Shown here piece by piece: positions 51,725-60,252 of a stretch of 64,000 bases of DNA (position 1 is its first letter; each line of letters starts with the position of its first letter). The DNA comes from Falsiroseomonas oleicola (lineage in GTDB: Bacteria; Pseudomonadota; Alphaproteobacteria; Acetobacterales; Acetobacteraceae). Location of the stretch: NCBI RefSeq assembly GCF_019029495.1, contig NZ_JAERQM010000004.1:354880-418879 (forward strand). The letters run 5' to 3'. The notes beneath the pieces were generated by a model, which saw only the letters and a list, made by a program, of their open reading frames with translations, ran no database searches and was not told the origin of the DNA. The translations under genes and the position numbers were made by a program.

Positions 51725-51847
51725 GGCCTGAAACGCTGACACGTTTCAGGCCCCTCAGACGCCGGGCGCAAACCTCCGGTTTGCTTGGCTTCGCCGCATA
51801 AGCGGCGGGCCGCATTCGCGGCCTCGGACCGGTCAAGCGACCGGTCC
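51725..51847 (+). repeat. Multi-hairpin structured element, copy B
   Basis: Read on the plus strand, hairpins lie at 51725-51752 (GGCCTGAAACG arm), 51768-51784 (GCAAACC/GGTTTGC around TCC), 51793-51806 (GCCGC-ATAA-GCGGC), 51808-51823 (GGCCGC-ATTC-GCGGCC) and 51826-51847 (GGACCGGTC arm). Linkers match copy A at 24131-24273. The last hairpin overlaps the 3' end of the opposite-strand membrane gene and supplies its stop codon. It begins within 9 bp of the NTF2-like gene's stop. Confidence 0.8.
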
Positions 51848-53185
51848 GCTGGTATGCGCCTCGGCTCGTCGCGGAATCGCCACCAGCGCGACGGCCAGCG
51901 GCAGCAGCCAGATGATCCGCGCCTGGTAGCGGTGGTGCGGCTTGGACAATGCCCCGGCGACGGCGGCATTGGCCAGCAGCGCCACCAGCACGAAGCCGAG
52001 CAAAGCGAGCCGCTGCCGGTCCCCGGCCCGCGCCGCCCGCCAGCCCAGCCACAGCGCCGCCACCAGCGCCACGGCGAGGACCGGCAGATGCGGCGAGAGC
52101 CAGGGCGCGGCCAGCGCCGGCAAGGCGCCGCGCATCTGCGCCCCGGTATCGAATTGCGCCAGCTCCTCCGCCGGGAAGTGGCCGGCAATGGCGCGGCGGG
52201 CGGAGGCGGTGAGGTGGTCCGGCACCAGCGTGTCGCCCACCCGCATCAGACCGAGCTGGGTCATCATGTTGCGCAGGCCGGCGAGGGCGACCTCCGTTGG
52301 GTAGGCCGCCAGCGTCGCGGAAATGATCTCCCGCGCCTCCGCCGCGCCGCGCATGGCGCCCATCGGGCGGAGCTGTCCATCGGCCTCCCGGTTCAGCGGG
52401 CTGGTCTCGTCCCAGAGGAAGGTATCGCTGTCCATCGGCAGGCGGTCGGTGAAGGCGCAGAGGTGCCAGCTGGCCCCAGGGCAGCGATCCCGCAGCAGGG
52501 CGGCCGCCGGCCCATCCGCCTGCAGCCGCGCCAGCAGGAAGGCGGCGCCATGCGGCGAGAGGGTGAAGCGGCCGAAGGCCACATGGTTGGCCGTGCAGAG
52601 CAGCAGCACCGCCAGCGCCACCGGCAGCGCCGCCCGCAACACCGGCCCGAACCTCCAGGTCAGGAGCAGGATCAGCGCCAGCAGCGACAGGGCCATCGGC
52701 AGGTGCGACAGGTGGACGGCGATCGCCAGCACCGTGATCCCGCCCACCCACAGGCTCTGCCCCAGGCGCAGCCTGCCGAAGGCCAGCAGGAACAGCCCCA
52801 GCGGCACCAGCCCGGTCAGCGCATCCGGCATCAGCGTCGCCAGGAACCAGGGCGCCGAGCTCAGCAGCCCCAGCCCGGCGCAGACCAGCAGATGCCAGCC
52901 CGGATGCGGCCGGCCGCGCAGCGCGCCCTGGGTCAGCCAGATGAGATGCGAGGCCAGCACCCCCTGCACCAGCATCGGCGCCCAGAGCGAGCGCTGCCAA
53001 TGGAACAGGTGCAGGAAGGGGCCATAGGCCTGGGTCTTGTCCCAGGGCACTTCGGGCTGGGTCGTGTGCAGCAGGTAGGACACAGTGTCGATGAAGACCA
53101 GCGGATAGCCATTCAGCCAGGCCGGCCAGACCAGCAGCGGCGCGCCCGCCAGCACGGCCAGCAGCGCGATCAGCCGCGCCATCAC
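51833..53185 (-). CDS. Multi-pass membrane protein, paralog 1 (GT-C-like, unrecognised)
   Basis: This 450-residue protein has about ten hydrophobic segments. It opens LIALLAVLAGAPLLVWPAWLNGYPLVFIDTVSYLLH, in which an Asp after the first helix (IDTVSYL) resembles the first-loop acid of GT-C glycosyltransferases. Shared signatures with the next gene are RLQADGPAAALLRDRCPG, LPMDSDTFLWD and LSKPHHRYQARIIWLLP. I cannot name it; a polyprenyl-sugar-dependent transferase or flippase is possible. The start is a GTG that overlaps the paralog's stop (GTGA). Confidence 0.7.
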   Translation of the reverse strand: MMARLIALLAVLAGAPLLVWPAWLNGYPLVFIDTVSYLLHTTQPEVPWDKTQAYGPFLHLFHWQRSLWAPMLVQGVLASHLIWLTQGALRGRPHPGWHLLVCAGLGLLSSAPWFLATLMPDALTGLVPLGLFLLAFGRLRLGQSLWVGGITVLAIAVHLSHLPMALSLLALILLLTWRFGPVLRAALPVALAVLLLCTANHVAFGRFTLSPHGAAFLLARLQADGPAAALLRDRCPGASWHLCAFTDRLPMDSDTFLWDETSPLNREADGQLRPMGAMRGAAEAREIISATLAAYPTEVALAGLRNMMTQLGLMRVGDTLVPDHLTASARRAIAGHFPAEELAQFDTGAQMRGALPALAAPWLSPHLPVLAVALVAALWLGWRAARAGDRQRLALLGFVLVALLANAAVAGALSKPHHRYQARIIWLLPLAVALVAIPRRAEAHTSGPVA

Positions 53186-54552
53186 GACACGTCCGCGCGG
53201 CCGGCATCCTCCGGCCGCGCACGCGGCAGCAGGGCCAGCCCTGCGACGACCGGCATCAGCCAGAGGATCCGCGCCTCATAGCGCAGATGCGGCTTGGACA
53301 GGCCGCCGGTCGCCAGCGCATTGGCCGAGACGCCGACCAGCACCCCCACCACCAGCCCGATCCGCCGCCGATCCCCCAGGCCGCGCCACCAGGCCAGCAG
53401 CGCCAGCACCGCGCCCGCCAGCAGCACCGGGGCATGCGGCCAGAGGAAGGGCGCGGCGGCCTGTGGCAGCAGCCCGCGCGGCTGCAGGGCGGCGTCATAG
53501 GCGGCGAGCTCGCGTGCCGGAAACGCCTCGGCGATGCGGGGGCGCACGGCGGCTTCCAGATGGGTCGCCACCAGGGTGTCGCCCACCGTCGCCAGCACCA
53601 CCTGCCGCAGCGCGTTGCGCGCCGTGCTCCAGGCCACCTCCAGCGGATAGGCGCTCAGTGTCTCCGCCACGATCACCCGCGCTTCGTCGGAGAGCAGCGC
53701 GCCGCCGAGGAAGCGCGCCGTGCCGTCCGGGGTGCGGTTCACGGGGCTGTCCGAGTCCCAGAGGAAGGCGTCGCTGTCCATCGGCAGGCGCTCGGCGAAG
53801 GCGCAGAGATACCAGCCGGCCTCCGGGCAGCGCGCCTGGATCAGTGCCGCCGCCGGACCATCGGCCTGCAAGCGGGCAAGGGCGAAGGTGGCGCCGTGCG
53901 GGGACAGGCTGGCGCGCCCGTGCCCCCAGAGATTGGTGCCGAGCAGCAGCAGCACGGCCAGGACCAGCGGCGCCGCGACCCGCAGCGCCGGCCCGGCCCG
54001 CCGCGCCACCAGCAGCACGAAGACCAGCAGTGCGAAGGCCAACGGCAGGTGGGACAGATGGGTGGCAATGCCGGCGGTGGCCAGCAGGCCGAGCCAGATC
54101 GCCTCGGCCCGGCGTAGCGACTCGCGGGCAAAACCCAGCAGCAGCAGGGCCAGCAGCAGGATCGGCGCGAAGACATCCGGCATCAGCAGGGCGATGGTGA
54201 AGGGGGCCGTGGTCAGCAGCGCCGCCCCGGCACAGGCCGCCAGGTGCCAGCCCGGCGCCGCATCCCCCCGCAGCGCCCGCTGCATCAGCCAGATCAGATG
54301 CGACAGGCACAGCCCCTGCGCCAGCAAAGGTCCCCAGAGGCTGATCCGCCCATGGAAAAGCTGGATCAGCGGCCCGTAGACATGCGGCTTGTCCCAGATC
54401 ACCAGCGGGCCCGAAGGGGGCGGCGCGGTCTGGTGCAGGAAGGCGCCGGTATCGCTGAAGACCAGCGGATAGCCGTTGAGGAAGGCCGGCCAGACCAGCA
54501 GCAGCCCGCCGCCCAGAAGCGCTGCGATGATCGCCGCGAGGCGGAGGATCAA
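53182..54552 (-). CDS. Multi-pass membrane protein, paralog 2 (GT-C-like, unrecognised)
   Basis: This 456-residue paralog of the next gene downstream has the same order of signatures: WPAFLNGYPLVFSDTGAFLH, RLQADGPAAALIQARCPEAG, LPMDSDAFLWDSDSPVNR and LSKPHLRYEARILWLMP. The region between first loop and centre is more divergent. It starts with TTG at 54552, overlapping the moaE stop (TTGA). The two paralogs are therefore coupled to each other and to the molybdopterin genes, but no functional link to molybdopterin is evident. Confidence 0.7.
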   Translation of the reverse strand: MILRLAAIIAALLGGGLLLVWPAFLNGYPLVFSDTGAFLHQTAPPPSGPLVIWDKPHVYGPLIQLFHGRISLWGPLLAQGLCLSHLIWLMQRALRGDAAPGWHLAACAGAALLTTAPFTIALLMPDVFAPILLLALLLLGFARESLRRAEAIWLGLLATAGIATHLSHLPLAFALLVFVLLVARRAGPALRVAAPLVLAVLLLLGTNLWGHGRASLSPHGATFALARLQADGPAAALIQARCPEAGWYLCAFAERLPMDSDAFLWDSDSPVNRTPDGTARFLGGALLSDEARVIVAETLSAYPLEVAWSTARNALRQVVLATVGDTLVATHLEAAVRPRIAEAFPARELAAYDAALQPRGLLPQAAAPFLWPHAPVLLAGAVLALLAWWRGLGDRRRIGLVVGVLVGVSANALATGGLSKPHLRYEARILWLMPVVAGLALLPRARPEDAGRADVS

Positions 54553-55010
54553 GCCCCCGACGCCCAGCGGGCGGCCGCCGCGTCGTCGCTGGCCTTGGCC
54601 TCGACCCAGCGTTCCCGCCCATCGGCGAATTCCTCCCGCTTCCAGAAAGGGGCGGAGGTCTTCAGCCAGTCGATCAGGAAGGCGCAGGCCTCCAGCGCGG
54701 CGGCGCGGTGGGCGGAGGCGGTGAGCACCAGCACGATGGGCGCGCCCGGCACCAGCCGGCCGACGCGGTGGATCACGGTGCAGCCGGTCAGCGGCCAGCG
54801 CGCCCAGGCCTCGGCGGCGATCTTCTCAAGCGCCCGCTCGGTCATGCCGGGATAATGTTCCAGCACCAGCGCCGCCAGCCCGTCATCGGCGCGGCACAGG
54901 CCGACGAAGCTCGCCAGGCCGCCGATATCGGTCCGTCCCTGGCTCAGCGCGGCCGATTCGGCGCCGAGGTCGAAGGGCGCTTCCTGCACCCGGATGTCGG
55001 GACCGGCCAT
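54549..55010 (-). CDS. moaE: Molybdopterin synthase catalytic subunit
   Basis: This 153-residue large subunit of molybdopterin synthase inserts sulfur into precursor Z with MoaD. ASFVGLCRADDGLAALVLEHYPGM and WPLTGCTVIHRVGRLVPG are family blocks, and FLIDWLKTSAPFWKREEF holds the conserved Lys of the active site. It follows moaD by 1 bp in the standard order. The C-terminus adds about ten residues to the usual length. Confidence 0.93.
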   Translation of the reverse strand: MAGPDIRVQEAPFDLGAESAALSQGRTDIGGLASFVGLCRADDGLAALVLEHYPGMTERALEKIAAEAWARWPLTGCTVIHRVGRLVPGAPIVLVLTASAHRAAALEACAFLIDWLKTSAPFWKREEFADGRERWVEAKASDDAAAARWASGA

Positions 55011-55011
55011 G

Positions 55012-55263
55012 TCAGCCCCCGGTCACGGGCGGGAAGAATGCGACCTCGTCGCCCGCTGCCACCGCCTGGTCGGGCTTGGCGAAATCCTGGTTCACCGCGG
55101 CGCGGATCTGGCGCGGATCGGCGAAGGCGGCGGCATGGCCGGGGCTGCGGGTGGCGAGGAAGGCGACCAGCCCCGCCACATCCCGCACATCCTCCGGCAG
55201 CCCGATCTCCTCCTCGGCCAGACCGACTTTTTGGCGCACCCAGGCGAAATAGAGGAGCTTCAA
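55012..55263 (-). CDS. moaD: Molybdopterin synthase sulfur carrier subunit
   Basis: This 83-residue ubiquitin-like protein ends in GG (FFPPVTGG), the C-terminus that becomes a thiocarboxylate. MKLLYFAWVRQKVGLAEEEI and AAVNQDFAKPDQAVAAGDEV are typical MoaD segments. It delivers sulfur to MoaE, encoded immediately downstream. The start at 55263 gives the family length. Confidence 0.93.
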   Translation of the reverse strand: MKLLYFAWVRQKVGLAEEEIGLPEDVRDVAGLVAFLATRSPGHAAAFADPRQIRAAVNQDFAKPDQAVAAGDEVAFFPPVTGG

Positions 55264-55277
55264 GCCGGCAGATCCTC

Positions 55278-55943
55278 TCAGTTCGGCACCACCCGCGTGC
55301 TGGTGCGGCCATCCGGCCCGATCCAGGTCTCCACATTGCCGTCGCGGATCACCGCGCCGCCGCCCTGCGGCCCGGTATAGCCCTGAACGCGCGGCGTGCC
55401 GCCGGTGCCGGTGACCTGGCCGCCGGAGGGTGTGGTCATCGATCGTCCCTCCAGCCGCGCGCCCGGCGGGCTATAGGCGCCCGCCGGTGCGGCGGTGGCC
55501 GGGCTGCGCGGGAATTCACCCGGCGCGCCGAGCGCCCCCGGCGGCGTCGAGGAACCGCGCCGCACGCCCGGCGTCGGCACCGGGGAGGAGGCGGGCGGCG
55601 CGCCGTCGATCAGGCTGGGGCGGTAGCTGGGGATATTGCGCATCGCCTCATCCGGCCCGCCCATCATGGTCGGCCGGGCGGCTTCCTGGCCCGGCCAGAC
55701 ATCGCCGGATTCCGGCACCAGCGGTTCCACCGCCGGATTGCCGCCGCGCACGCGCTGGATGGTCAGGCTGTCGCCGGTGACGACGTTGGCCGAGCCCATG
55801 AAGGGCGAGCGGATGCGCTCCCAGCCCGCCGAAAGCGTGCTGCCGATGCCGCTGCCGGAACAGCCGGCCAGCAGGGTCAGCGCCAGGAGCGGCGCGCAAT
55901 TCGCGGCGCGGCGGAGGGTTGGGCGGTAACGTTCGGCGGCCAT
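55278..55943 (-). CDS. Putative lipoprotein, Pro/Gly-rich
   Basis: This is a 221-residue protein with a lipobox (LLALTLLAGCSGSG). After the Cys the sequence is low-complexity Pro, Gly, Ser and Thr (PPGARLEGRSMTTPSGGQVT), with the short motif VVTGDSLTIQRVRGGNPAVE. No domain is recognisable. The ATG at 55943 is chosen because it places the lipobox 28 residues in. It lies 14 bp upstream of moaD and may be transcribed with it. Confidence 0.7.
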   Translation of the reverse strand: MAAERYRPTLRRAANCAPLLALTLLAGCSGSGIGSTLSAGWERIRSPFMGSANVVTGDSLTIQRVRGGNPAVEPLVPESGDVWPGQEAARPTMMGGPDEAMRNIPSYRPSLIDGAPPASSPVPTPGVRRGSSTPPGALGAPGEFPRSPATAAPAGAYSPPGARLEGRSMTTPSGGQVTGTGGTPRVQGYTGPQGGGAVIRDGNVETWIGPDGRTSTRVVPN

Positions 55944-56020
55944 GTCGGCTCCCGTATTCGCGAGGTTCGGGCAGAAGATGCGCCGCAGCATGGCACGTCT
56001 CAAGGGTGTAGCGGAGTCTG

Positions 56021-56638
56021 TCACGGCAAGGTCCGGGCTGGCGCCGACTCTGCCGGCGGCGGGATGCTGGCACGGCTGACATGGCGAAGCCCGGCCTGAA
56101 GATAGTCCCAACCCGTTACCAAGGTCAGTATCGCCGCGGCCAGCAGCATCACTTCCCCGATCAGGGAAACCGGCAGCCAGGACAGCCAGATGACGGAGGC
56201 GCCGCTGTCGCCGGCCAGTAGCGCGCCGAGCGCCCCCATCTGGAAGCCGGTCTTCCATTTGGCGAGGCTGGTCACCGGCAGGCCGATCTTCAGCCCGGCC
56301 AGATACTCGCGCAGGCCGGAAACCAGGATCTCCCGCAGCAGGATGACAATTGCGGGAAACAGCCCGAAATCGCTCAAGCCCCCGGTGCCGGCCAGCAGCA
56401 TCAGCGCCGCGCCGACCAGCAGCTTGTCGGCGATCGGGTCCAGCATGCGGCCGAAATCGCTGATCTGCTGGCGCGACCGCGCCAGCTTGCCATCGAAATA
56501 ATCGGTGATCGCCGCAGCCGAGAAGACGGCGCAGGCGGCCAGATTGCTCCAGTCATGGCCGAGCGTGGCCAGCACGACCAGCAAAGGGATCGCCGCGATG
56601 CGCGACAGGGTCAGGAGGTTGGGGAGGTCGGTCGGCAC
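56021..56638 (-). CDS. pgsA: CDP-diacylglycerol-glycerol-3-phosphate 3-phosphatidyltransferase
   Basis: This 205-residue inner-membrane enzyme makes phosphatidylglycerol phosphate. The CDP-alcohol phosphatidyltransferase motif is intact: DYFDGKLARSRQQISDFGRM, then LDPIADK. The LPNLLTLSRIAAIPLLVVLA opening is standard for PgsA. I use a GTG at 56638; the reading frame remains open upstream without family similarity. Being next to uvrC matches a common bacterial arrangement. Confidence 0.93.
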   Translation of the reverse strand: MPTDLPNLLTLSRIAAIPLLVVLATLGHDWSNLAACAVFSAAAITDYFDGKLARSRQQISDFGRMLDPIADKLLVGAALMLLAGTGGLSDFGLFPAIVILLREILVSGLREYLAGLKIGLPVTSLAKWKTGFQMGALGALLAGDSGASVIWLSWLPVSLIGEVMLLAAAILTLVTGWDYLQAGLRHVSRASIPPPAESAPARTLP

Positions 56639-56663
56639 ATGGTCATCCGGGGTTGGTCTCGGC

Positions 56664-58598
56664 TCAGCCTTCCGCCACTCTACCCGGCCCTGCGCCCGGG
56701 TGGAAATGGCCATGGATGCGGCGCGCCACGGTCGGGCCGATCCCGGGCGCATTCTCCAGGTCGGTCAGCGCCGCATTGCGCACGCCGCGCGCCGAGCCGA
56801 AATGGTTCAGCAGCTTGCGCTTCAGCGCGGCACCGACGCCGGGCACGTCATCCAGTTCCGACCGCACCAGGGATTTCGACCGCCCGGTGCGGTGGGTCGC
56901 GATGGCGAAGCGATGCGCCTCGTCGCGCAGGCGTTGCAGATAATACAGCACGGCATCGCGCGGCGGGAGCTGGATGGGGTCCCGGCCTGATTGATGAAAC
57001 CATTCGCGCCCGGCATCGCGATCCGGCCCCTTGGACATCGCGACCAGGGGCAGGTCGTCCACGCCCAGCTCCGCCAGGATCGCCCGCGCCGCCGAAAGCT
57101 GGCCGGCGCCGCCGTCGATCAGCACCAGGTCGGGCCAGGCCTCGCTTTCCCGCCCGGGGTCCTCCTTCAGGGCGCGGCCGAAGCGACGCTCGAACACCTC
57201 CCGCATCATCGCAAAGTCGTCACCGCCACGCGGCGCGGCGGCAGGCGTCACGCCAGGGGCGCCGCGAATGGCGTATTTGCGATAGGCCGATTTCAGGAAG
57301 CCGGAGGGGCCGGCGGCGATCATCACGCCATAGGCGTTGGTGCCCATGATATGGCTGTTGTCATAGACCTCCACCCGCTCCGGCGGCGCGGGAAGGTCGA
57401 AGATGCGGGCGACGCCGGCCAGCAGGTCGGCCTGGGCGGCGCCTTCCGCCATGCGGCGCTCGATGGCTTCCCGCGCATTGGTCGCGGCATGTTCCACCGC
57501 GCCGCGCTTCTCACCACGCTGCGGCCGGTGGATTTCCACCTTGCGCCCGGCCTTGAGCGTCAGCGCCTCCGCCAGCAGCGCGCAGTCGCGCGGCTCATGG
57601 CTGACCAGCACCAGGGGAGGCGGCGGCAGGTCGTCGTAGAGCTGGGCGAGGAAGGCGCCCAGCACCTCCTCCGGCGTCTGCTCCGCCTTGGCGTGGGACA
57701 GGAAGAAGGGCCGATTGCCGTTGTTGCGACCGCCGCGGAAGAAGAAGACCTGCACGCAGGACTGCCCGGCCATCTGGTGCAGCGCCACCACATCGGCGTC
57801 GTTCACGCCGTCCAGGTTGATCCGGTCGCTGCCCTGGATGTGGGTCAGGCCGCGGATGCGGTCGCGCAGGCTGGCGGCCCGTTCGAATTCCAGGCGCTCC
57901 GCCGCTTCCTCCATCTCCGTGGCCAGCTTGCGTTGCAGGGAAGGAATCCCGCCGCCCAGGAAATCCTTCGCCTGGCGCACCAGCGCCGCATAGTCCTCCC
58001 GGCTGATGCGCTCGACGCAGGGGGCGGAGCAGCGCTTGATCTGGTGCAGCAGGCAGGGGCGGGTGCGGCTGTCGAAGACGGTGTCGCGGCAGGTGCGCAG
58101 CAGGAACACCTTCTGCAGCGCCGTCAGGGTCTGGTTCACCGCCCAGGCGCTGGCGAAGGGACCCCAGTAGCTGGCGCCCTTGCGGCGTTCCCCGCGATGC
58201 TTGGCGATCTGCGGCCAGGGATGGTCCTCCGTCATCACCAGCCAGGGATAGGACTTGTCATCCCGCAGCACGATGTTGAACCGGGGCCGCAACTTCTTGA
58301 TGAGGTTGGCTTCCAGCAGCAGCGCCTCGGCCTCGCTGCCGGTGGTCACCACCTCCATCGCCCGGGTCTCGAAGACCATGCGCCGCAGCCGCTCCGGCAG
58401 GCGGGGCAGTTGGGTATAGGCGGCCACCCGCCGCTTCAGGCTGCGCGCCTTGCCGACATACAGCGCGTCGCCCTTGGCATCGAGCATGCGATAGACGCCC
58501 GGCGCCAGCGGCAGGGTTTCCAGCGCCCGTTCGATCACCGCCAGGCCGCTAGGCGGGGGCGTGGATTCGGGCGGTTCGGAGGGGGTCGTCTCGGTCAT
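56664..58598 (-). CDS. uvrC: Excinuclease ABC subunit C
   Basis: This 644-residue nuclease makes the two incisions in nucleotide excision repair with UvrA and UvrB. The GIY-YIG domain is near the start ([32 protein letters not shown]), the UVR segment contains [19 protein letters not shown], and the RNase-H-like and helix-hairpin-helix parts end in [21 protein letters not shown] and [13 protein letters not shown]. The start at 58598 has no clear ribosome site but fits the family N-terminus. It is followed by pgsA. Confidence 0.96.
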   Translation of the reverse strand: MTETTPSEPPESTPPPSGLAVIERALETLPLAPGVYRMLDAKGDALYVGKARSLKRRVAAYTQLPRLPERLRRMVFETRAMEVVTTGSEAEALLLEANLIKKLRPRFNIVLRDDKSYPWLVMTEDHPWPQIAKHRGERRKGASYWGPFASAWAVNQTLTALQKVFLLRTCRDTVFDSRTRPCLLHQIKRCSAPCVERISREDYAALVRQAKDFLGGGIPSLQRKLATEMEEAAERLEFERAASLRDRIRGLTHIQGSDRINLDGVNDADVVALHQMAGQSCVQVFFFRGGRNNGNRPFFLSHAKAEQTPEEVLGAFLAQLYDDLPPPPLVLVSHEPRDCALLAEALTLKAGRKVEIHRPQRGEKRGAVEHAATNAREAIERRMAEGAAQADLLAGVARIFDLPAPPERVEVYDNSHIMGTNAYGVMIAAGPSGFLKSAYRKYAIRGAPGVTPAAAPRGGDDFAMMREVFERRFGRALKEDPGRESEAWPDLVLIDGGAGQLSAARAILAELGVDDLPLVAMSKGPDRDAGREWFHQSGRDPIQLPPRDAVLYYLQRLRDEAHRFAIATHRTGRSKSLVRSELDDVPGVGAALKRKLLNHFGSARGVRNAALTDLENAPGIGPTVARRIHGHFHPGAGPGRVAEG

Positions 58599-58946
58599 CG
58601 TGATGCTCGGAGGGGGCGGAGAGGTGCTGCTGGACAGGACCGCGTTCCCAAATGATTTTTCCACCAAACATGTGGATAAGTCTGTGGGTCAACTGGCGGG
58701 AAACCCCGGCGAATGGCCGTCATCCGCCAGTCACAAGAGCTTGCCCGCTTTTTGGGCGTTTTTTCTAAGTCATTGTTTTTTATGAAATCTAATGTTCCAA
58801 GACATAGATTCTGGGGGTCAAGCGGAACTTCGCGGTTGACAGGCAAAGAGCGCTCTCGAAGGCGTGACCACAGTGGAAAAGTTATGCGGCCGCCTCCGGG
58901 TCAGGCACTTTGCCGGTGACATAGGCTGCTTCCGGCGGGGCCGGTC
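58599..58946. other. 348-bp gene-free region with a DnaA box and AT-rich tract
   Basis: This gap between folB and uvrC has no convincing ORF. It holds a perfect DnaA box, TTATCCACA on the minus strand (58671-58679), and weaker boxes at 58657-58665 (TTTTCCACC), 58683-58691 (complement of TGACCCACA) and 58872-58880 (complement of TTTTCCACT). An AT-rich tract at 58741-58808 has two T-runs, and an inverted repeat has arms ACTGGCGG/CCGCCAGT at 58692-58699 and 58724-58731. It may be a replication origin, a DnaA-controlled promoter, or simply the uvrC promoter. Confidence 0.5.
58743..58764 (+). terminator. Weak plus-strand terminator-like hairpin
   Basis: GCCC at 58743-58746 pairs with GGGC at 58754-58757 and is followed by a run of six Ts. 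The stem is only four bases. No plus-strand gene precedes it, so it may end an antisense or non-coding transcript, or be part of an AT-rich tract with no termination role. Confidence 0.3.
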
Positions 58947-59369
58947 TCAGCCTTCGGCGATATGGGTCGCGCGGGTCCGTTCCACCACCACGCCCACCGT
59001 CTCGACATCCGGGAAGGCATCGGGCTTTTCCACCGTGACCCGGGCGCGCTGCACCCGGTCATCGGCCAGCGCGGCCATGGCGACCTTCTCCGCCAGCGTC
59101 TCCACCAGCAGCACATGCCCCTCCGCCACCGTCGCGCGCGCCGTCTCCACCAGCCGGGCGTAGTCCACCACGCGGCGAAAATCATCCGGCCCGATGGCGG
59201 CGGGCGCCGAATCGTCGCGCACCACCAGCTCCACGCTCAGCACGATGCGCTGGGGCGCCGCCTTTTCATGCGGATGGATGCCCAGCCGCGCCAGCAGGTC
59301 CATGCGCCGCAGGAACACCACGCGGTAGCCGCGCTCGGCATCGGGCGCATAGAGGGGGGCGTGAATCAT
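58947..59369 (-). CDS. folB: Dihydroneopterin aldolase family protein
   Basis: This 140-residue protein has the tunnelling-fold FolB pattern: YRVVFLRRMDLLARLGIHPHEKAAPQRIVLSVEL, where the strand and HPHEK replace the more usual GxxGVxxxE opening, and RRVVDYARLVETARATVAEG carries a conserved Tyr. It probably makes 6-hydroxymethyl-dihydropterin or epimerises dihydroneopterin. The start overlaps the stop of the upstream SDR gene (ATGA), which strongly suggests pterin metabolism for both. Confidence 0.87.
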   Translation of the reverse strand: MIHAPLYAPDAERGYRVVFLRRMDLLARLGIHPHEKAAPQRIVLSVELVVRDDSAPAAIGPDDFRRVVDYARLVETARATVAEGHVLLVETLAEKVAMAALADDRVQRARVTVEKPDAFPDVETVGVVVERTRATHIAEG

Positions 59370-60157
59370 TCGTCGATCTCCGTGGCACCCGCCAGCGGCG
59401 TTGGCGCCCATTGCAGATGCTGCCCGCCATCGAGCGCGAGCATCTGCCCGGTCATGGCGGGCAGCGACAGGATGGCGAGCAAAGCGCGCGCGACCTCCGC
59501 CGGCCCGGTGCCGTGGCGCAGCGGCACGGAGGCGCATTGCCGGTCGAACTGCGCCTGCGTCTGCCGCGGGGAGGGCATGGCCGGCCCGGGGCCGATGGCA
59601 TTGACGCGAATGCGCGGCGCCAGCGCCAGGGCCAGCGTCTGGGTCAGCGTCCAGAGCCCGGCCTTGGAGACGGTATAGGACATGAAATGCGGCGTCAGCG
59701 ACCAGACCCGCTGGTCCAGCAGGTTGACGATGACCCCCTCCGCCTGGTCGGGAAGGGCACGGGCCATGGCCTGGGACAGCACGAAGGGGGCGCGCAGATT
59801 GGCCTCGATATGCCGGTCCCAGCTTTCCCGGGTCGCGTCGTGCCATTCGTCGCGTTCGAAGGTGGAGGCGTTGTTCACCAGCACGCCGATCGGCCCCAGG
59901 GCGGCGCTCGCCAGGCCGAGCAGCGGCGCCACCTCCGCCTCCCGCGCCAGGTCGGCGCGCAGGGCGACGGCGCGGCGGCCGAGCGCTTCGATCCGGCCGA
60001 CTGTCTCCGCCGCCTCCGCCGCGCTGCCGCCGAAATGGATCGCCACGTCGAAGCCGGCCTCGGCCAGGGCCAGCGCCATCGCCTGGCCGAGCCTCCTGGC
60101 CCCGCCGGTGACCAGGGCCGCGCGGGGAATCGCTTCGGGGATGAGGGAGGGGATCAT
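59366..60157 (-). CDS. SDR oxidoreductase, FolM/pteridine-reductase-like
   Basis: This 263-residue classical SDR has ALVTGGARRLGQAMALALAE for the cofactor, VLVNNASTFERDEWHD with the NNAS motif, and SYTVSKAGLWTLTQTLALAL with Tyr-x3-Lys. The basic residues RRLGQ after the glycine motif and ASTF resemble FolM and trypanosomatid PTR1, which reduce dihydromonapterin, dihydrobiopterin or dihydrofolate. The overlap with folB supports a pterin substrate. Where SDRs have an active-site Ser this has VNLLDQR with Asp, as in PTR1-like enzymes. Confidence 0.82.
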   Translation of the reverse strand: MIPSLIPEAIPRAALVTGGARRLGQAMALALAEAGFDVAIHFGGSAAEAAETVGRIEALGRRAVALRADLAREAEVAPLLGLASAALGPIGVLVNNASTFERDEWHDATRESWDRHIEANLRAPFVLSQAMARALPDQAEGVIVNLLDQRVWSLTPHFMSYTVSKAGLWTLTQTLALALAPRIRVNAIGPGPAMPSPRQTQAQFDRQCASVPLRHGTGPAEVARALLAILSLPAMTGQMLALDGGQHLQWAPTPLAGATEIDE

Positions 60158-60252
60158 GCGCGGCGGGAGATAGCGGGCGCCGCGCCACCCGCCAATGCTT
60201 GACCGCCAGCATGCGCGCGCCTTCCCTGGGCGCATGCGTGGGGGAAGCGACG

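Noticed and set aside
58741-58764. A non-coding RNA ending at the GCCC/GGGC hairpin with T-run
   Set aside because: The stem is too short and no promoter can be supported; listed only as a weak terminator-like feature.
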